DNA from: an uncultured Bacteroides sp.
GTDB lineage: Bacteria > Bacteroidota > Bacteroidia > Bacteroidales > Bacteroidaceae
Assembly (NCBI GenBank): GCA_900552645.1
Contig: USAN01000007.1
Location: 62,001-126,000, forward strand
Length of the DNA: 64,000 nt
Reading direction: 5' to 3'
Part shown: positions 1-9,375 of the stretch, piece after piece
Layout: the number at the start of each line of letters is the position of its first letter
How positions within the stretch are numbered: position 1 is the first letter of the stretch
Position numbers and translations under genes: made by a program
Notes under the pieces: generated by a model
What the model saw: the letters and a program-made list of their open reading frames with translations, nothing else
Told to the model about the DNA's origin: nothing
Databases searched by the model: none

Positions 1-601
1 TACAGTAATCTCCTATCTTTACATTCTTTATATATCCTGCATCTACTATCGTTACGTTATCTCCTATATAGCCTCTATCGGATGCGTTTTCTTCTGCATA
101 CTTGTCTATTATGGATTTCATATGTGAAATAAGTTCGGGCTTATGTCGGTAAAGTGCCATAAAGTAGGCTTGATGTGCCGATAGTCTATCATGTATAGTC
201 ACTTCTCGGCCACCAGTCTCGTTAAGTACTGCCACCTCTACTCCATTACCGAAACGAGTTATACCATCCACCAATATTATATCCACATTTTCAATGAATA
301 CATTGTTACCTATATTATAATTTGCAATATAATTCTTTATATTTTCTATGCAACAATTATCGCCTACCGTAACGTTGTGAAGAGTTGAATGATAAATGCC
401 GGAATGTTTTTTCATTCCTCCTGCAAGTGTAAACTCACCGTCGAAAACCCCAAGATGCACTTTACCCGAGAATCTAGTATGAGATATATAAGCAGGATTA
501 AAATCTTCTGCAACACTTATATCATGCCAGTCTATGGCCGAACATGACTGCCTCTCCAACTGTCTAATCTCTTCTTGTGTTAATAAGCGATATGTTTTCA
601 T
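1..601 (-). CDS. DUF4954-type protein, N-terminal part (cut by window edge)
   Basis: The minus-strand frame is open from an ATG at 599-601 to the window edge, giving about 200 residues that begin MKTYRLLTQEEIRQLE. The translated part has short alternating hydrophobic turns with glycine and asparagine (for example NYNIGNNVFIENV and GDNVTIVDAGYIKNVKIGDY), which suggests a left-handed beta-helix of the hexapeptide-repeat kind. From memory this matches the Bacteroidales DUF4954 family (about 650 residues), which often lies next to hflX; no function is established for it. It starts 9 bp after the hflX stop codon on the same strand, so the two are probably co-transcribed. The C-terminal two thirds are outside the window. 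Confidence 0.7.
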   Translation of the reverse strand, partial: MKTYRLLTQEEIRQLERQSCSAIDWHDISVAEDFNPAYISHTRFSGKVHLGVFDGEFTLAGGMKKHSGIYHSTLHNVTVGDNCCIENIKNYIANYNIGNNVFIENVDIILVDGITRFGNGVEVAVLNETGGREVTIHDRLSAHQAYFMALYRHKPELISHMKSIIDKYAEENASDRGYIGDNVTIVDAGYIKNVKIGDYC

Positions 602-610
602 AGAAATAAA

Positions 611-1867
611 TTATAATTCGTTTTCGTCAAATGTCTGATAAAGGAAATTATTATAAGGATACTTCTGTACATGAAGTTCTCTCACCTTATTGTATATTAT
701 ACTCCTAAGTTCTTCAAGATTTGTTTTTTCCTTTGCCGATATAAATATACAGTTATCATTAAGATTTGCCATCCATGTCTTCATTAGCTCGTCAAGAGTA
801 ATATTTTCCTTTTTCATTGGTGTAAGGTCATCTTCATCCTTCTTTACATACGAATAAGCATCAATCTTATTGAATACTATCATAGTAGGCTTATCAGCTG
901 CCCCAAGATCGGCAATAGTTTTTTCTACAACTTTAATCTGATCCTCAAATTCTGTATGAGATATATCTACTACATGTATAAGAAGATCGGCCTCTCTCAC
1001 CTCATCGAGGGTCGACTTGAAAGATTCTACAAGATCTGTAGGAAGCTTTCTAATGAATCCTACTGTATCTGTAAGAAGAAAAGGAAGATTATCTATTATT
1101 ACTTTTCTTACAGTAGTATCAAGAGTGGCAAACAGTTTATTTTCGGCGAAAACCTCACTTTTAGATAGTAAAGTCATCAATGTAGATTTTCCTACATTGG
1201 TATATCCCACCAATGCAACTCGAATCATCTCTCCACGATTCTTTCTCTGAGTAGTCTTCTGTTTATCAATTTCGGCTAAACGTCCCTTAAGCAAAGACAT
1301 TCTGTTAAGTATTATACGACGGTCCATTTCAAGCTGCGTTTCACCTGGTCCACGAAGTCCTACCGAACCACCCTTTCCACTTCCCGAGCCACCACCTTGT
1401 CTTTCAAGATGAGTCCACAGTCTTTGTAATCGTGGAAGCATATATTTATATTGTGCAAGTTCAACCTGTGTTTTTGCGTTGGCTGTCTGCGCTCTCATGG
1501 CAAATATATCAAGAATAAGAGAAGTACGATCAAGAATCTTTACTTTTAAAGGTCCTTCAATATTGCGAATCTGCTTAGCCGATAGTTCGTCATCAAAAAT
1601 TACCATTCCGATTTCGCGTCCTTCTTCTGCTTCATTTGTTATATATTGTTGTATCTCCTCCAGTTTACCCTTTCCTACATAAGTAACTGAATTAGGAGAA
1701 GGTAATTTCTGGGTAAATCTTTTTACAACAGTTGCTCCTGCAGTATGTGCAAGAAATTCAAGTTCATCAAGATACTCATTAGTCTTCCTCTCATCCTGAG
1801 TCTGAGTTATAAGTCCCACAAGTACTGCTGTTTCGACTTGTGCTTCTGATATTACAAATTCTTTCAT
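611..1867 (-). CDS. hflX: GTPase HflX
   Basis: This is a 418-residue ribosome-associated GTPase of the HflX family, which splits or rescues stalled ribosomes during stress. The N-terminal HflX domain (about 1-190) has the typical YVGKGKLEEI stretch and the glycine-rich linker ending in GLRGPGETQLE. The G domain follows with P-loop GYTNVGKS near residue 221, switch II DTVGFIRKLP near 267 and NKID near 335. Length is normal for the family. It is followed within 10 bp by the DUF4954-type gene on the same strand. A TATATTTG -7 element lies about 24 bp upstream of the start. Confidence 0.95.
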   Translation of the reverse strand: MKEFVISEAQVETAVLVGLITQTQDERKTNEYLDELEFLAHTAGATVVKRFTQKLPSPNSVTYVGKGKLEEIQQYITNEAEEGREIGMVIFDDELSAKQIRNIEGPLKVKILDRTSLILDIFAMRAQTANAKTQVELAQYKYMLPRLQRLWTHLERQGGGSGSGKGGSVGLRGPGETQLEMDRRIILNRMSLLKGRLAEIDKQKTTQRKNRGEMIRVALVGYTNVGKSTLMTLLSKSEVFAENKLFATLDTTVRKVIIDNLPFLLTDTVGFIRKLPTDLVESFKSTLDEVREADLLIHVVDISHTEFEDQIKVVEKTIADLGAADKPTMIVFNKIDAYSYVKKDEDDLTPMKKENITLDELMKTWMANLNDNCIFISAKEKTNLEELRSIIYNKVRELHVQKYPYNNFLYQTFDENEL

Positions 1868-1890
1868 CTATTTATTATAATAAGTTGTGA

Positions 1891-1898
1891 CAAATATA
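1891..1898 (-). promoter_or_regulatory. Putative -7 element for hflX
   Basis: The minus strand reads TATATTTG, matching the Bacteroidetes TAnnTTTG -7 consensus. No clear TTTG -33 element is present at the usual spacing, so this is a weak call. Confidence 0.4.
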
Positions 1899-1997
1899 AA
1901 CAAATTTATAAGGTTAAATATAAAGCATCTTATTAAATATTTATCAATTGCTTCGTTTTAAAAGGAGATATTACAAAAGGAATTATATTTAACTATA

Positions 1998-2065
1998 AAT
2001 AGCTATATAAACATAAACAGCCGCATCTTATATAAAATGCAGCTGTTTATGTTTATATAGCTATT
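1998..2065 (-). terminator. Long perfect hairpin after the first susD
   Basis: Two 24-bp arms (1998-2021 and 2042-2065) are exact reverse complements, and the stem continues inward through GCAT/ATGC after one mismatch. It begins 10 bp beyond the susD stop codon, so it is probably the terminator of the susCD transcript. The stem is unusually long. Confidence 0.75.
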
Positions 2066-2075
2066 TATTCCTTTA

Positions 2076-3494
2076 TTAATATTCAGGATTCTGTGCTAAG
2101 TTATCATTCTGATCTATTTCTCTTTGTGGAATTGGAAGGATTGTTCTATAATCATTATAGTTTATAGAACTAACCATAGCCTGAGGAGTTTCTACAGAAA
2201 GTTTATTTCTCCATTGATCAAACGCATAATGGTTTTCACCAAACAACTCAATTCTACGTTCGTTAAGAACATCTTGCAAAGTAACAGTGGCTACATTGTT
2301 ATAATCCTTAATTCTGTTAGATCTTAATATATTAATAAAATCTGCCGCACTTTCATCATTTATTTTTACTGCAGCCTCGGCAGCAATAAGATACACTTCC
2401 GAAAGACGAATAATCTTTGGATTATTAACATAAAGATTACCATTGCGTCCAGGATATTTATTAGGATAATAACCAGGCACACCGTCTTTTGTAGAAATCT
2501 TGCTTTGGTCTTTTATCAAATAAGAACGAGTATCTTCAGGATGCGTACTTAAATAACTGTACAAATAACCTTTAGTATTGAAACCACACTCAGGGTAGCC
2601 AGTCCCATCGCAGTAATAACCTGCACCATTTCTTTGTGCATTATAAACATCTGTAATCTTCAATTCAAAAATAGATTCACTTGAATATTCCTGTGACCAA
2701 ATTCCAGAATAGTTATCGATTGTATAAAGAGCATATGTTTTGCCTTCTATAACAGCTTTAGCGTCCTTCAATGCATCTTCATTATTCCCATAATATAATT
2801 CGGCGCGAGCTTTCAAACTCAATGCACTCCAATAGTTCATATAACCATCTTTTTTAGACTTTCCCAATAATAACAAAGCATCCGAGAAGTCTTGTATTAT
2901 CTGAGTATAAGTATCTTTTAAAGTAGACCTTACTCCTTTATAGTTTGTTGGAAATACTTCAGCAGATAAAACAAGCCCAGAGTTATCTTCTTCAAGATTA
3001 TCTACAGATGTAGGCAATTTACAGAACATTCTAGCCAAATCAAAATGTAGTAAACCTCTAAGTGCTAATAATTGACCTTTAAAATCTTTCAATTTATCAG
3101 CTTCACTTTCAGACACTTCTAGTTTTTCTGCTGCTAGTAATGCTTTATTTATATTTGCTAAAGCTTTATAATAAACTTCATAAGCTATGTCTGGTAGCTC
3201 GTCATTCTTTGTAATACTGTATTTAGCTATTGGAGAAGATTGACCATAATCTTTCAATATAGAAAAATCTGGACCTTTTAAATCGGCATATATAGCATAT
3301 TCTGCTCCATAAGTCATTCTTTCGCTTGATAAGATATAACCTACACCATTAATAGCATTCTGCATATCAGCCAACGAGGTAATAGCATCATCAGTTGGCA
3401 ATGATGTAGATGGCGTTCTGTCCAGAAAGTCACTACATGAAGATAATAACATACCCACAGCCAATCCTAAAGTTAAATATATTTTTTTCATCAT
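2076..3494 (-). CDS. SusD/RagB-family lipoprotein
   Basis: This is a 472-residue surface lipoprotein that would cap the SusC-type transporter encoded upstream and capture its ligand. The signal peptide ends in the lipobox LLSSC with Cys20, followed by the usual SusD start SDFLDRTPS. The family pattern is present: TPR-like helices in the first half, the LRGLLHFDLARMF motif, and a C-terminal segment with LNERRIELFGE and LPIPQREIDQNDNLAQNPEY. It is 20 bp downstream of susC and ends at a strong hairpin. No glycan-degrading enzyme is nearby, so the substrate is open; peptides or a glycan digested by enzymes encoded elsewhere are both possible. Met1 or Met2 could be the start. Confidence 0.93.
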   Translation of the reverse strand: MMKKIYLTLGLAVGMLLSSCSDFLDRTPSTSLPTDDAITSLADMQNAINGVGYILSSERMTYGAEYAIYADLKGPDFSILKDYGQSSPIAKYSITKNDELPDIAYEVYYKALANINKALLAAEKLEVSESEADKLKDFKGQLLALRGLLHFDLARMFCKLPTSVDNLEEDNSGLVLSAEVFPTNYKGVRSTLKDTYTQIIQDFSDALLLLGKSKKDGYMNYWSALSLKARAELYYGNNEDALKDAKAVIEGKTYALYTIDNYSGIWSQEYSSESIFELKITDVYNAQRNGAGYYCDGTGYPECGFNTKGYLYSYLSTHPEDTRSYLIKDQSKISTKDGVPGYYPNKYPGRNGNLYVNNPKIIRLSEVYLIAAEAAVKINDESAADFINILRSNRIKDYNNVATVTLQDVLNERRIELFGENHYAFDQWRNKLSVETPQAMVSSINYNDYRTILPIPQREIDQNDNLAQNPEY

Positions 3495-3513
3495 TTAATA
3501 GTCTGTTTATTTA

Positions 3514-6500
3514 TTATAATTCAAAGTTCAACCCAAATACGAATTGTTTTGTAGGAGGAGTATCTACCTGACGATATCCGTTAATATCAACATCGGGATC
3601 TACATTTGGAGTTGCACAATAAATCAAAAATGGATTTGTTGTTTTAAAGTATACACGCAAATTACTTATATATTTCTTTGAGACCGGAACTTTATAACCA
3701 AAAGTAATATCTCTCATACGGATATTATCTGTAGATTTTACTGTACGAGATGAGAAACGATCCGAACGATAAGGATTACTGTAAATTGGCTTTGGATTAT
3801 CTACAATATCACCAGGTTTTGTCCAATAATTACCTGCCACTTCTTTGCTTACGCTGTAGCTACCTACACGTACTCCATCACTATATGTCAAGAAATATCC
3901 AGGATAATCAAACAAGCTGGCACCTGTTTGAAATGAAATCATAAATGATAAGTCAAAATTCTTATAAGTAAATCGATTAGTTATACCACCCATCCAATCT
4001 GGCACACCTTTACCTACAATTGTTTTGCCGGCTTTCGAATAGTAGTTCGTAACATTACCATCGGTTACTAATTTTCCATCAATCACAGCATCACGACTAT
4101 TCAAATCTGGGTTAATATAAAACTCTCCAAGTCCATTATCAGGATTCACACCAATATATTTGGGAAGATAGAATGAATGCATAGACTCGCCTTCGCGCAA
4201 TATATACATATTTCCATCACCGTACTGAACGTCTTCTCCTTTTGGTAATTCTTTTATTTTTATACTTTGATGAGTTATATTCACATCAGTTGTCCAAGTA
4301 AAATCTTTTGTAATAATATTCTGTGAACTTATAGTAAATTCAAGGCCTCGGTTACTCATTTTACCAAGATTCTGCCATTGGCTGGCAAAACCTGTAACAT
4401 AAGAGGTAGGTGTTTTGAATAGAAGGTCTGTAGTAAGTTTGTCATAATATTCAACACTGAAGCTTACTCGGTTGTACATATTCCAATCTAAACCTACATT
4501 GAAATTCTTTGATTTCTCCCAACCAAGATTCATATTTCCTGCATTTCCCCAATATATACCAGCATCATTACCATAACCTCCATTAGTATTATAAACATCC
4601 ATATAGCCAAAAAATGCACTTGGAAGATTACCGTTAGTACCATAAGAAGCACGAAGTTTTAAATCACTAAACAACGGATTATCATTCAAAAAGTTTTCTC
4701 CACTTATCCTCCATGCTGCAGATACTGACCAAAAGTTGGCCCAACGATTATCTTTTGCAAGACGAGAAGAGCCGTCACGACGAAAGCTTGCAGATAAATA
4801 ATATTTATTATTATAATCATAATTAACATTAGCAAGATAAGACATAATAGCTGCTTCATTAATACTACTGCTTGTGTTATAACTCTGACCATTTGAGAGC
4901 TCTGGTAATTTATCAGTAGAATATTTTTTTGCACTAGCTGCAAGATAGTTCAGTATTCTTTCTTCAATTTCGAAACCTCCCAATGCATTAATATTATGAT
5001 TACCAAATGAGTTGCGGTAGTTTAAAGTAGAAGACGATGTAAGAGTTTTATTTGTATAATCATACTTCACTCCTAATCCACCCAAAGCAGCACCATTAGC
5101 ACTTCCAGGTGCCCAGAATTCCTGTTCTTTATTACTCATGTAATCATAACCAAATATTGTTCTTGCAGTAAAATTCCATGGCAATTTCACTTCACCTTCA
5201 ACATTAGTCATACTACGCATCATATTTGAAGATACAGTTTCCGCATTAGATCCTGTTTTTTGCCCCAACATCAAATTAGGATTAGAGACCTTACTACTAA
5301 ATGAGGCATTAGGATTGTATGAACCATCTTCAAGTTTATTTACAGCTGTAGGGTCCATAGAATATAATATTGATAGTGGACTTGAAGTACCTAAACCTTG
5401 CGCTTGATCATTTTGGTCACGAAAACCTTGAGTGCTTGAAAAAGACAACATCTGTTTAACACTAAGTTTAAACCAGTCTGTTACCTGATGATCCAAGTTT
5501 AAACGACCACTGTAACGTTCAAATTCACTACCTTTAACAATACCGTCTACTTTATTATAGCCAAAGCTTGTATAGAAACGAGTTTTTTCGTTACCACCAC
5601 TCACTTTAACCTGATGATCTGTGGAGAATCCTGTCTTATATACCTGATTTTTCCAACTTGTATTAATATCAGAATCATAATTCCAAAAGAAATCAACAAC
5701 ATTATCTTGTGCAAAATCTTCAGGATTAGCTATTCCTTTTACTTCTGCATAGTTTTTTATTGCATCGAAATAGTATTTTTTTGTTTCAGAAGCATTCATA
5801 GGATTATACTGACTTCCAACAGCCATATTTGACCATCCTGTCTCAGTATCATAGTTTACACGAGTTTTTCCTTCCTTACCTCTTTTAGTAGTTATAATTA
5901 CTACACCATTGGCAGCACGAGAACCATACAAAGAAGCAGCAGCAGCATCTTTAAGAATTGTAAGATTCTCTATATCATCTGGATTAATAGAAGAAAGTAC
6001 AGACTGTGATTTCAAGCCAGAGCTCATGTCATCATTAACAACAGCCACACCGTCTATTACATATAAAGGCTGTGTAGAACCATTAATCGAACTAATACCA
6101 CGAATAAGCATCTTTTGGTCTGATCCAGGATCACCTGTAGAACCACCAATGCGTACACCGGCTACTTTACCTTGCAATGATTTTACTAACGATTCTTTCT
6201 GTGCCGATATTTCTCCAGCTTTAACAACAGAAGCAGATCCTGTAAAAGAGGCCTTTTTAGCTGTACCATAAGCTACAACTATAACTTCTTCCAACTGTTC
6301 AGAATCTGGTTTAAGAACAACTTTCATTATTGCTTTAACAGGTAGTTCCTGAGAAACCATACCAATATAAGAAACAACAAGAGTCTTTGCAGAATTTGGA
6401 ACATTAGACAACACAAAATTACCGTCTAAATCGGTTACTGCGCCCACAGTTGTACCTTTCACAAGTACTGAAGCACCCACTACTGGAAATCCGTCTTCTT

Positions 6501-6597
6501 CAGAAGTAACAATCCCTGTTACTTTTGAGATTTGCGCATTTACCAGACCTATGCCCACGACGAGCAAGGTTAATAATAGCATCAATTTTCTTTTCAT
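3514..6597 (-). CDS. SusC/RagA-family TonB-dependent transporter
   Basis: This 1027-residue outer-membrane transporter has a signal peptide (1-21, ending VNAQ), a carboxypeptidase-regulatory-like domain (about 25-105, starting KVTGIVTSEEDGFPVVGASV), a plug domain (about 115-235, with the conserved VVAYGTAKKASFTGSASVV start and the RGISSINGSTQPLYVIDGV signature) and a 22-strand barrel ending TKQFVFGLNFEL. The last residue is aromatic-like/hydrophobic as expected for barrel insertion. It forms a pair with the following SusD. No sigma/anti-sigma or HTCS regulator is adjacent. A well-formed promoter precedes it at 6655-6684. Confidence 0.95.
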   Translation of the reverse strand: MKRKLMLLLTLLVVGIGLVNAQISKVTGIVTSEEDGFPVVGASVLVKGTTVGAVTDLDGNFVLSNVPNSAKTLVVSYIGMVSQELPVKAIMKVVLKPDSEQLEEVIVVAYGTAKKASFTGSASVVKAGEISAQKESLVKSLQGKVAGVRIGGSTGDPGSDQKMLIRGISSINGSTQPLYVIDGVAVVNDDMSSGLKSQSVLSSINPDDIENLTILKDAAAASLYGSRAANGVVIITTKRGKEGKTRVNYDTETGWSNMAVGSQYNPMNASETKKYYFDAIKNYAEVKGIANPEDFAQDNVVDFFWNYDSDINTSWKNQVYKTGFSTDHQVKVSGGNEKTRFYTSFGYNKVDGIVKGSEFERYSGRLNLDHQVTDWFKLSVKQMLSFSSTQGFRDQNDQAQGLGTSSPLSILYSMDPTAVNKLEDGSYNPNASFSSKVSNPNLMLGQKTGSNAETVSSNMMRSMTNVEGEVKLPWNFTARTIFGYDYMSNKEQEFWAPGSANGAALGGLGVKYDYTNKTLTSSSTLNYRNSFGNHNINALGGFEIEERILNYLAASAKKYSTDKLPELSNGQSYNTSSSINEAAIMSYLANVNYDYNNKYYLSASFRRDGSSRLAKDNRWANFWSVSAAWRISGENFLNDNPLFSDLKLRASYGTNGNLPSAFFGYMDVYNTNGGYGNDAGIYWGNAGNMNLGWEKSKNFNVGLDWNMYNRVSFSVEYYDKLTTDLLFKTPTSYVTGFASQWQNLGKMSNRGLEFTISSQNIITKDFTWTTDVNITHQSIKIKELPKGEDVQYGDGNMYILREGESMHSFYLPKYIGVNPDNGLGEFYINPDLNSRDAVIDGKLVTDGNVTNYYSKAGKTIVGKGVPDWMGGITNRFTYKNFDLSFMISFQTGASLFDYPGYFLTYSDGVRVGSYSVSKEVAGNYWTKPGDIVDNPKPIYSNPYRSDRFSSRTVKSTDNIRMRDITFGYKVPVSKKYISNLRVYFKTTNPFLIYCATPNVDPDVDINGYRQVDTPPTKQFVFGLNFEL

Positions 6598-6654
6598 AAA
6601 TTCTCTTAAAGTTTAAAACTTAATTAATATAATTTTATTATCCTAAACAGACGG

Positions 6655-6684
6655 CAAATATATTAATTATTTTTTTAAAACAAA
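6655..6684 (-). promoter_or_regulatory. Promoter of the first susC
   Basis: On the minus strand TTTG (6681-6684) is followed after 18 nt by TATATTTG (6655-6662). Both boxes match the Bacteroidetes primary promoter. The transcript would start near 6648 and leave a leader of about 50 nt. The remainder of the 257-bp gap to the nucleotidase gene is very AT-rich and shows no other feature. Confidence 0.7.
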
Positions 6685-6854
6685 GCGCAATATCTGTTAT
6701 TTATGAAATAAATCGCATATTTTGTGCGTTTTTATCCATTTTAGCATGACTTTTTTACTTAAAAAACCAAGAATAAGGTATTATAAAGTAATTAATTATG
6801 CAAAGATTATTCACAAAAAGAACTATATAACATTATATATACTGCTAATATATG

Positions 6855-7544
6855 TTACAATTTTAACTCTATTTCACCCCAGTCGTTTAACACAAAAGTT
6901 GGCTGAAACGCCATTTTCTCTTTCTTTTCAATATTATAAAAACCTTGTGCAAATCCAGCATTCTTGGCACCTGCAATATCATTCTCCCAATTATCACCTA
7001 TCATAAGTGACGATTTAACATCCGACTGAGTAGCAGATAGTGCAAATTGAAATATTTGCAGGTAAGGTTTATGAACACCTATATCCTCCGACAATATTAT
7101 CTTTTTGAAATATTGATCAATACCTCCCGATTGCATCTTGCGCTGCTGCAATTCCCGAAATCCATTCGACAGAATATACAAGTTATATTTCGGAGCAAGA
7201 TACTCTAATGCTTCAATAACATTAGGCATAAGTTTTTTCTTGAATACTATCTCACTGAAAAAATCGGCCGAAAATTTGAAAGATAACTCCTTATCGTCCA
7301 CTCCTACTTTTCGTAATGGATGAAAGAATCTCTCTTCGTTAAGTTCATATTTTGTAATCTTACCATCACCGTATTCATCCCATAACTCTACATTACGTTT
7401 TGTATAAATGGAATAGAAGTGATCAAACGAATCAAAATAGCGGTCATAATGATACTTGTCATACATATCCGAAAAAGTATCACGAGCATTTTCCGAGAAA
7501 GCCCACAAAGTATCATCCAAGTCAATAAAAAGATTTTTATACAT
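6855..7544 (-). CDS. HAD-family nucleotidase, YjjG-like
   Basis: This 229-residue cytoplasmic HAD hydrolase resembles the YjjG noncanonical pyrimidine 5'-nucleotidases, which remove mutagenic nucleotides. Motif I is FIDLDDTLW with nucleophile Asp8 and general acid/base Asp10; motif II is the ILSNG stretch near 125; the Lys of HKPYLQIFQ and the motif IV GDNWENDIAGAKNAG complete the active site. A helical cap lies at about residues 20-90. It sits 75 bp downstream of the coiled-coil lipoprotein gene with a terminator between, so it probably has its own promoter, though I see none that is clear. Confidence 0.85.
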   Translation of the reverse strand: MYKNLFIDLDDTLWAFSENARDTFSDMYDKYHYDRYFDSFDHFYSIYTKRNVELWDEYGDGKITKYELNEERFFHPLRKVGVDDKELSFKFSADFFSEIVFKKKLMPNVIEALEYLAPKYNLYILSNGFRELQQRKMQSGGIDQYFKKIILSEDIGVHKPYLQIFQFALSATQSDVKSSLMIGDNWENDIAGAKNAGFAQGFYNIEKKEKMAFQPTFVLNDWGEIELKL

Positions 7545-7564
7545 ATTATATTATTAATAAGAAT

Positions 7565-7603
7565 AAAAAAAGGGTTGTGCCTTATCCGGCCCAACCCTTT
7601 TTT
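7565..7603 (-). terminator. Terminator after the coiled-coil lipoprotein gene
   Basis: The arms AAAAAAAGGGTTG (7565-7577) and CAACCCTTTTTT (7592-7603) pair, with an inner GCC/GGC extension. On the minus strand the stem ends in a T-run, and it lies directly downstream of the gene ending at 7619. Confidence 0.8.
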
Positions 7604-7618
7604 ATATAATAGAAGTTA

Positions 7619-8470
7619 TTATTTTACCTGTATTACAAGATAGCGAGATACACTCCAGAACTGAGTAGGATTGGTAATTTTCAATACTAACTGTCCTTTT
7701 GCGTCCTTCACCATTTCGTAAGATCCTGCCGGATGAGTAGTAAGAAGTTCAGCTTTCTTTGAATACAATTTTATCTCCTTGTCTGTACGTATATCTATCT
7801 GAGTGAAGTAATCCTTGTTGAAATTAGAATTCTTCAAAACATCACCCTTCTGAAGTATATTCTGATCCTTCAGCTCTGATTTTGTACCAAAAACAAACCA
7901 AGCAGCATTCAAAGCCTTATCCTGGCTTGCAACTGTTGCTGCCTTTGCTTCATTCTGTGCAGTAAGATCGTTCACATCCTGATTCAATCCAGACACTGCA
8001 TCGTCAAGTTCGGCAATACGGATATTCTTTGAAGCAAGTTCTGCCTGCAAAGTTTCTATCTGCTGTTGTTTAGCCTGCAATTCGGCTGTAAGATTCTGAA
8101 TAGCCTTCTTAAGCTGCAAAGAGTTATATTTGCTATTCTTAAGTTGCTGTTCCAATTTAGCTATTTGATCGCGGTTCTGCTGCATCTTCTCGCTTATAAA
8201 GCGAATATCTTCCTTAATCTTCGCTGCATTTGACGAGTTTTCCTGTACAGTACCTTTTTGAAGATCCACACGATTTTCGGCAGCATTTATCTGCTGAAAA
8301 CCTTCTTGGATTTCATTGAAAGAGCCCATTATTTCATCAAGCTCGGCATCGCGGTTTGAAAGTTCTACTAACAAAGAATCGTTTTGCGCTTTCAACGGAT
8401 CTTGTTTCGATCCGCTATTACATGAAGCCAACATGGCTGCACATACAAATAACAATGATAATTTCTTCAT
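7619..8470 (-). CDS. Coiled-coil lipoprotein, function unknown
   Basis: This is a 283-residue predicted lipoprotein: the signal peptide ends LASC with Cys17. Residues about 25-185 are almost entirely heptad-like helix rich in Gln, Lys, Glu and Ala (for example KMQQNRDQIAKLEQQL and QQQIETLQAELASKN), indicating a long coiled coil. The C-terminal 95 residues form a compact part with WFVFGTKSELKDQNIL and FWSVSRYLVIQVK. I do not recognise a named family; similar proteins are common in Bacteroidales. It starts 25 bp downstream of rsmI on the same strand and ends at a terminator. A structural role linking the envelope layers is possible but is inference. Confidence 0.8.
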   Translation of the reverse strand: MKKLSLLFVCAAMLASCNSGSKQDPLKAQNDSLLVELSNRDAELDEIMGSFNEIQEGFQQINAAENRVDLQKGTVQENSSNAAKIKEDIRFISEKMQQNRDQIAKLEQQLKNSKYNSLQLKKAIQNLTAELQAKQQQIETLQAELASKNIRIAELDDAVSGLNQDVNDLTAQNEAKAATVASQDKALNAAWFVFGTKSELKDQNILQKGDVLKNSNFNKDYFTQIDIRTDKEIKLYSKKAELLTTHPAGSYEMVKDAKGQLVLKITNPTQFWSVSRYLVIQVK

Positions 8471-8495
8471 TTTTCTTCTTTTTAAAGTTTTTATT

Positions 8496-9170
8496 TTAGT
8501 TTTCTTTCCCTCCTACAACTATCACAATCTCTCCGCGAGGGTCGGTCTTGGTAAAGTGTTCAATAACTTCGGCCAATGTACCGCGCACACTCTCTTCATG
8601 CAGTTTCGAAATTTCGCGGCATACCGAAACAGGACGTTCCGGCCCGAAATATTCGGAAAATTGTGTAAGTGTCTTCAACAACCGGTATGGTGATTCATAA
8701 AAAATCATAGTTCTGTTCTCCTCTTGCAAAGAGGTTAACTTTGTCATACGGCCTTTCTTCTGAGGAAGAAATCCTTCAAAGCAGAAACGTTCATTAGGAA
8801 GTCCTGATGACACCAATGCAGGCACAAATGCCGTTGCACCAGGCAGACATTGAACTTCAATATCATTCTTCACACATTCACGAACAATCAGAAAACCAGG
8901 ATCAGAAATTGCCGGTGTACCGGCATCAGATATCAAAGCTACAGTTTCGCCGCCCTTAATGCGCTCTACTATAGATGAGACAGTTTTGTGTTCGTTGAAT
9001 TTATGATGAGAGTGCATTATATTCTTTATTTCATAATGCTTTAACAGAATACCCGAAGTGCGTGTGTCTTCTGCAAGAATCAAATCCGCTTCCTTTAGAA
9101 TCCGAATTGCTCTGAATGTCATATCTTCAAGATTTCCAACCGGAGTAGGAACGACATACAGTTTACCCAT
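8496..9170 (-). CDS. rsmI: 16S rRNA (cytidine-1402 2'-O) methyltransferase
   Basis: This 224-residue tetrapyrrole-methylase-fold enzyme matches RsmI, which uses S-adenosylmethionine to 2'-O-methylate C1402 in the ribosomal P site. The N-terminal LYVVPTPVGNLEDMTFRA, the EDTRTSGILLKHY stretch and the SAM-binding ALISDAGTPAISDPGF are all characteristic. The C-terminal domain has the FYESPYRLLKTL motif. It is shorter than E. coli RsmI (about 286) and lacks most of the C-terminal extension, as is usual in this group. It is divergent from tdk. Confidence 0.95.
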   Translation of the reverse strand: MGKLYVVPTPVGNLEDMTFRAIRILKEADLILAEDTRTSGILLKHYEIKNIMHSHHKFNEHKTVSSIVERIKGGETVALISDAGTPAISDPGFLIVRECVKNDIEVQCLPGATAFVPALVSSGLPNERFCFEGFLPQKKGRMTKLTSLQEENRTMIFYESPYRLLKTLTQFSEYFGPERPVSVCREISKLHEESVRGTLAEVIEHFTKTDPRGEIVIVVGGKEN

Positions 9171-9202
9171 ATTGTAATTATTTCAATTATTACTTAGGGG
9201 GG

Positions 9203-9210
9203 CAAAGTTA
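9203..9210 (-). promoter_or_regulatory. Putative -7 element for rsmI
   Basis: The minus strand reads TAACTTTG, 33 bp upstream of the rsmI start and matching TAnnTTTG. The -33 box is not clear. Confidence 0.4.
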
Positions 9211-9335
9211 AAAAGTTTTTGTATCTTCCATATAAATACGGACGAAATTTAACAGTAGTTGTGGATTTATTTAACATTATGTATATAATTAATAAATTTA
9301 TAATGACCTAAATGTCTATTTTAAGTGACTTATGT

Positions 9336-9343
9336 TATTTTTG
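9336..9343 (+). promoter_or_regulatory. Putative -7 element for tdk
   Basis: TATTTTTG matches the TAnnTTTG consensus, 32 bp upstream of the tdk start. The same octamer, followed by GC, is found before metF and the phosphate-transporter gene. Confidence 0.5.
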
Positions 9344-9375
9344 CATGACATAAAACAAATTATTCACTATTATAT

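Noticed and set aside
191..388. 65-residue plus-strand open frame
   Set aside because: It is antisense to the DUF4954-type gene and has low-complexity Tyr/Ile composition.
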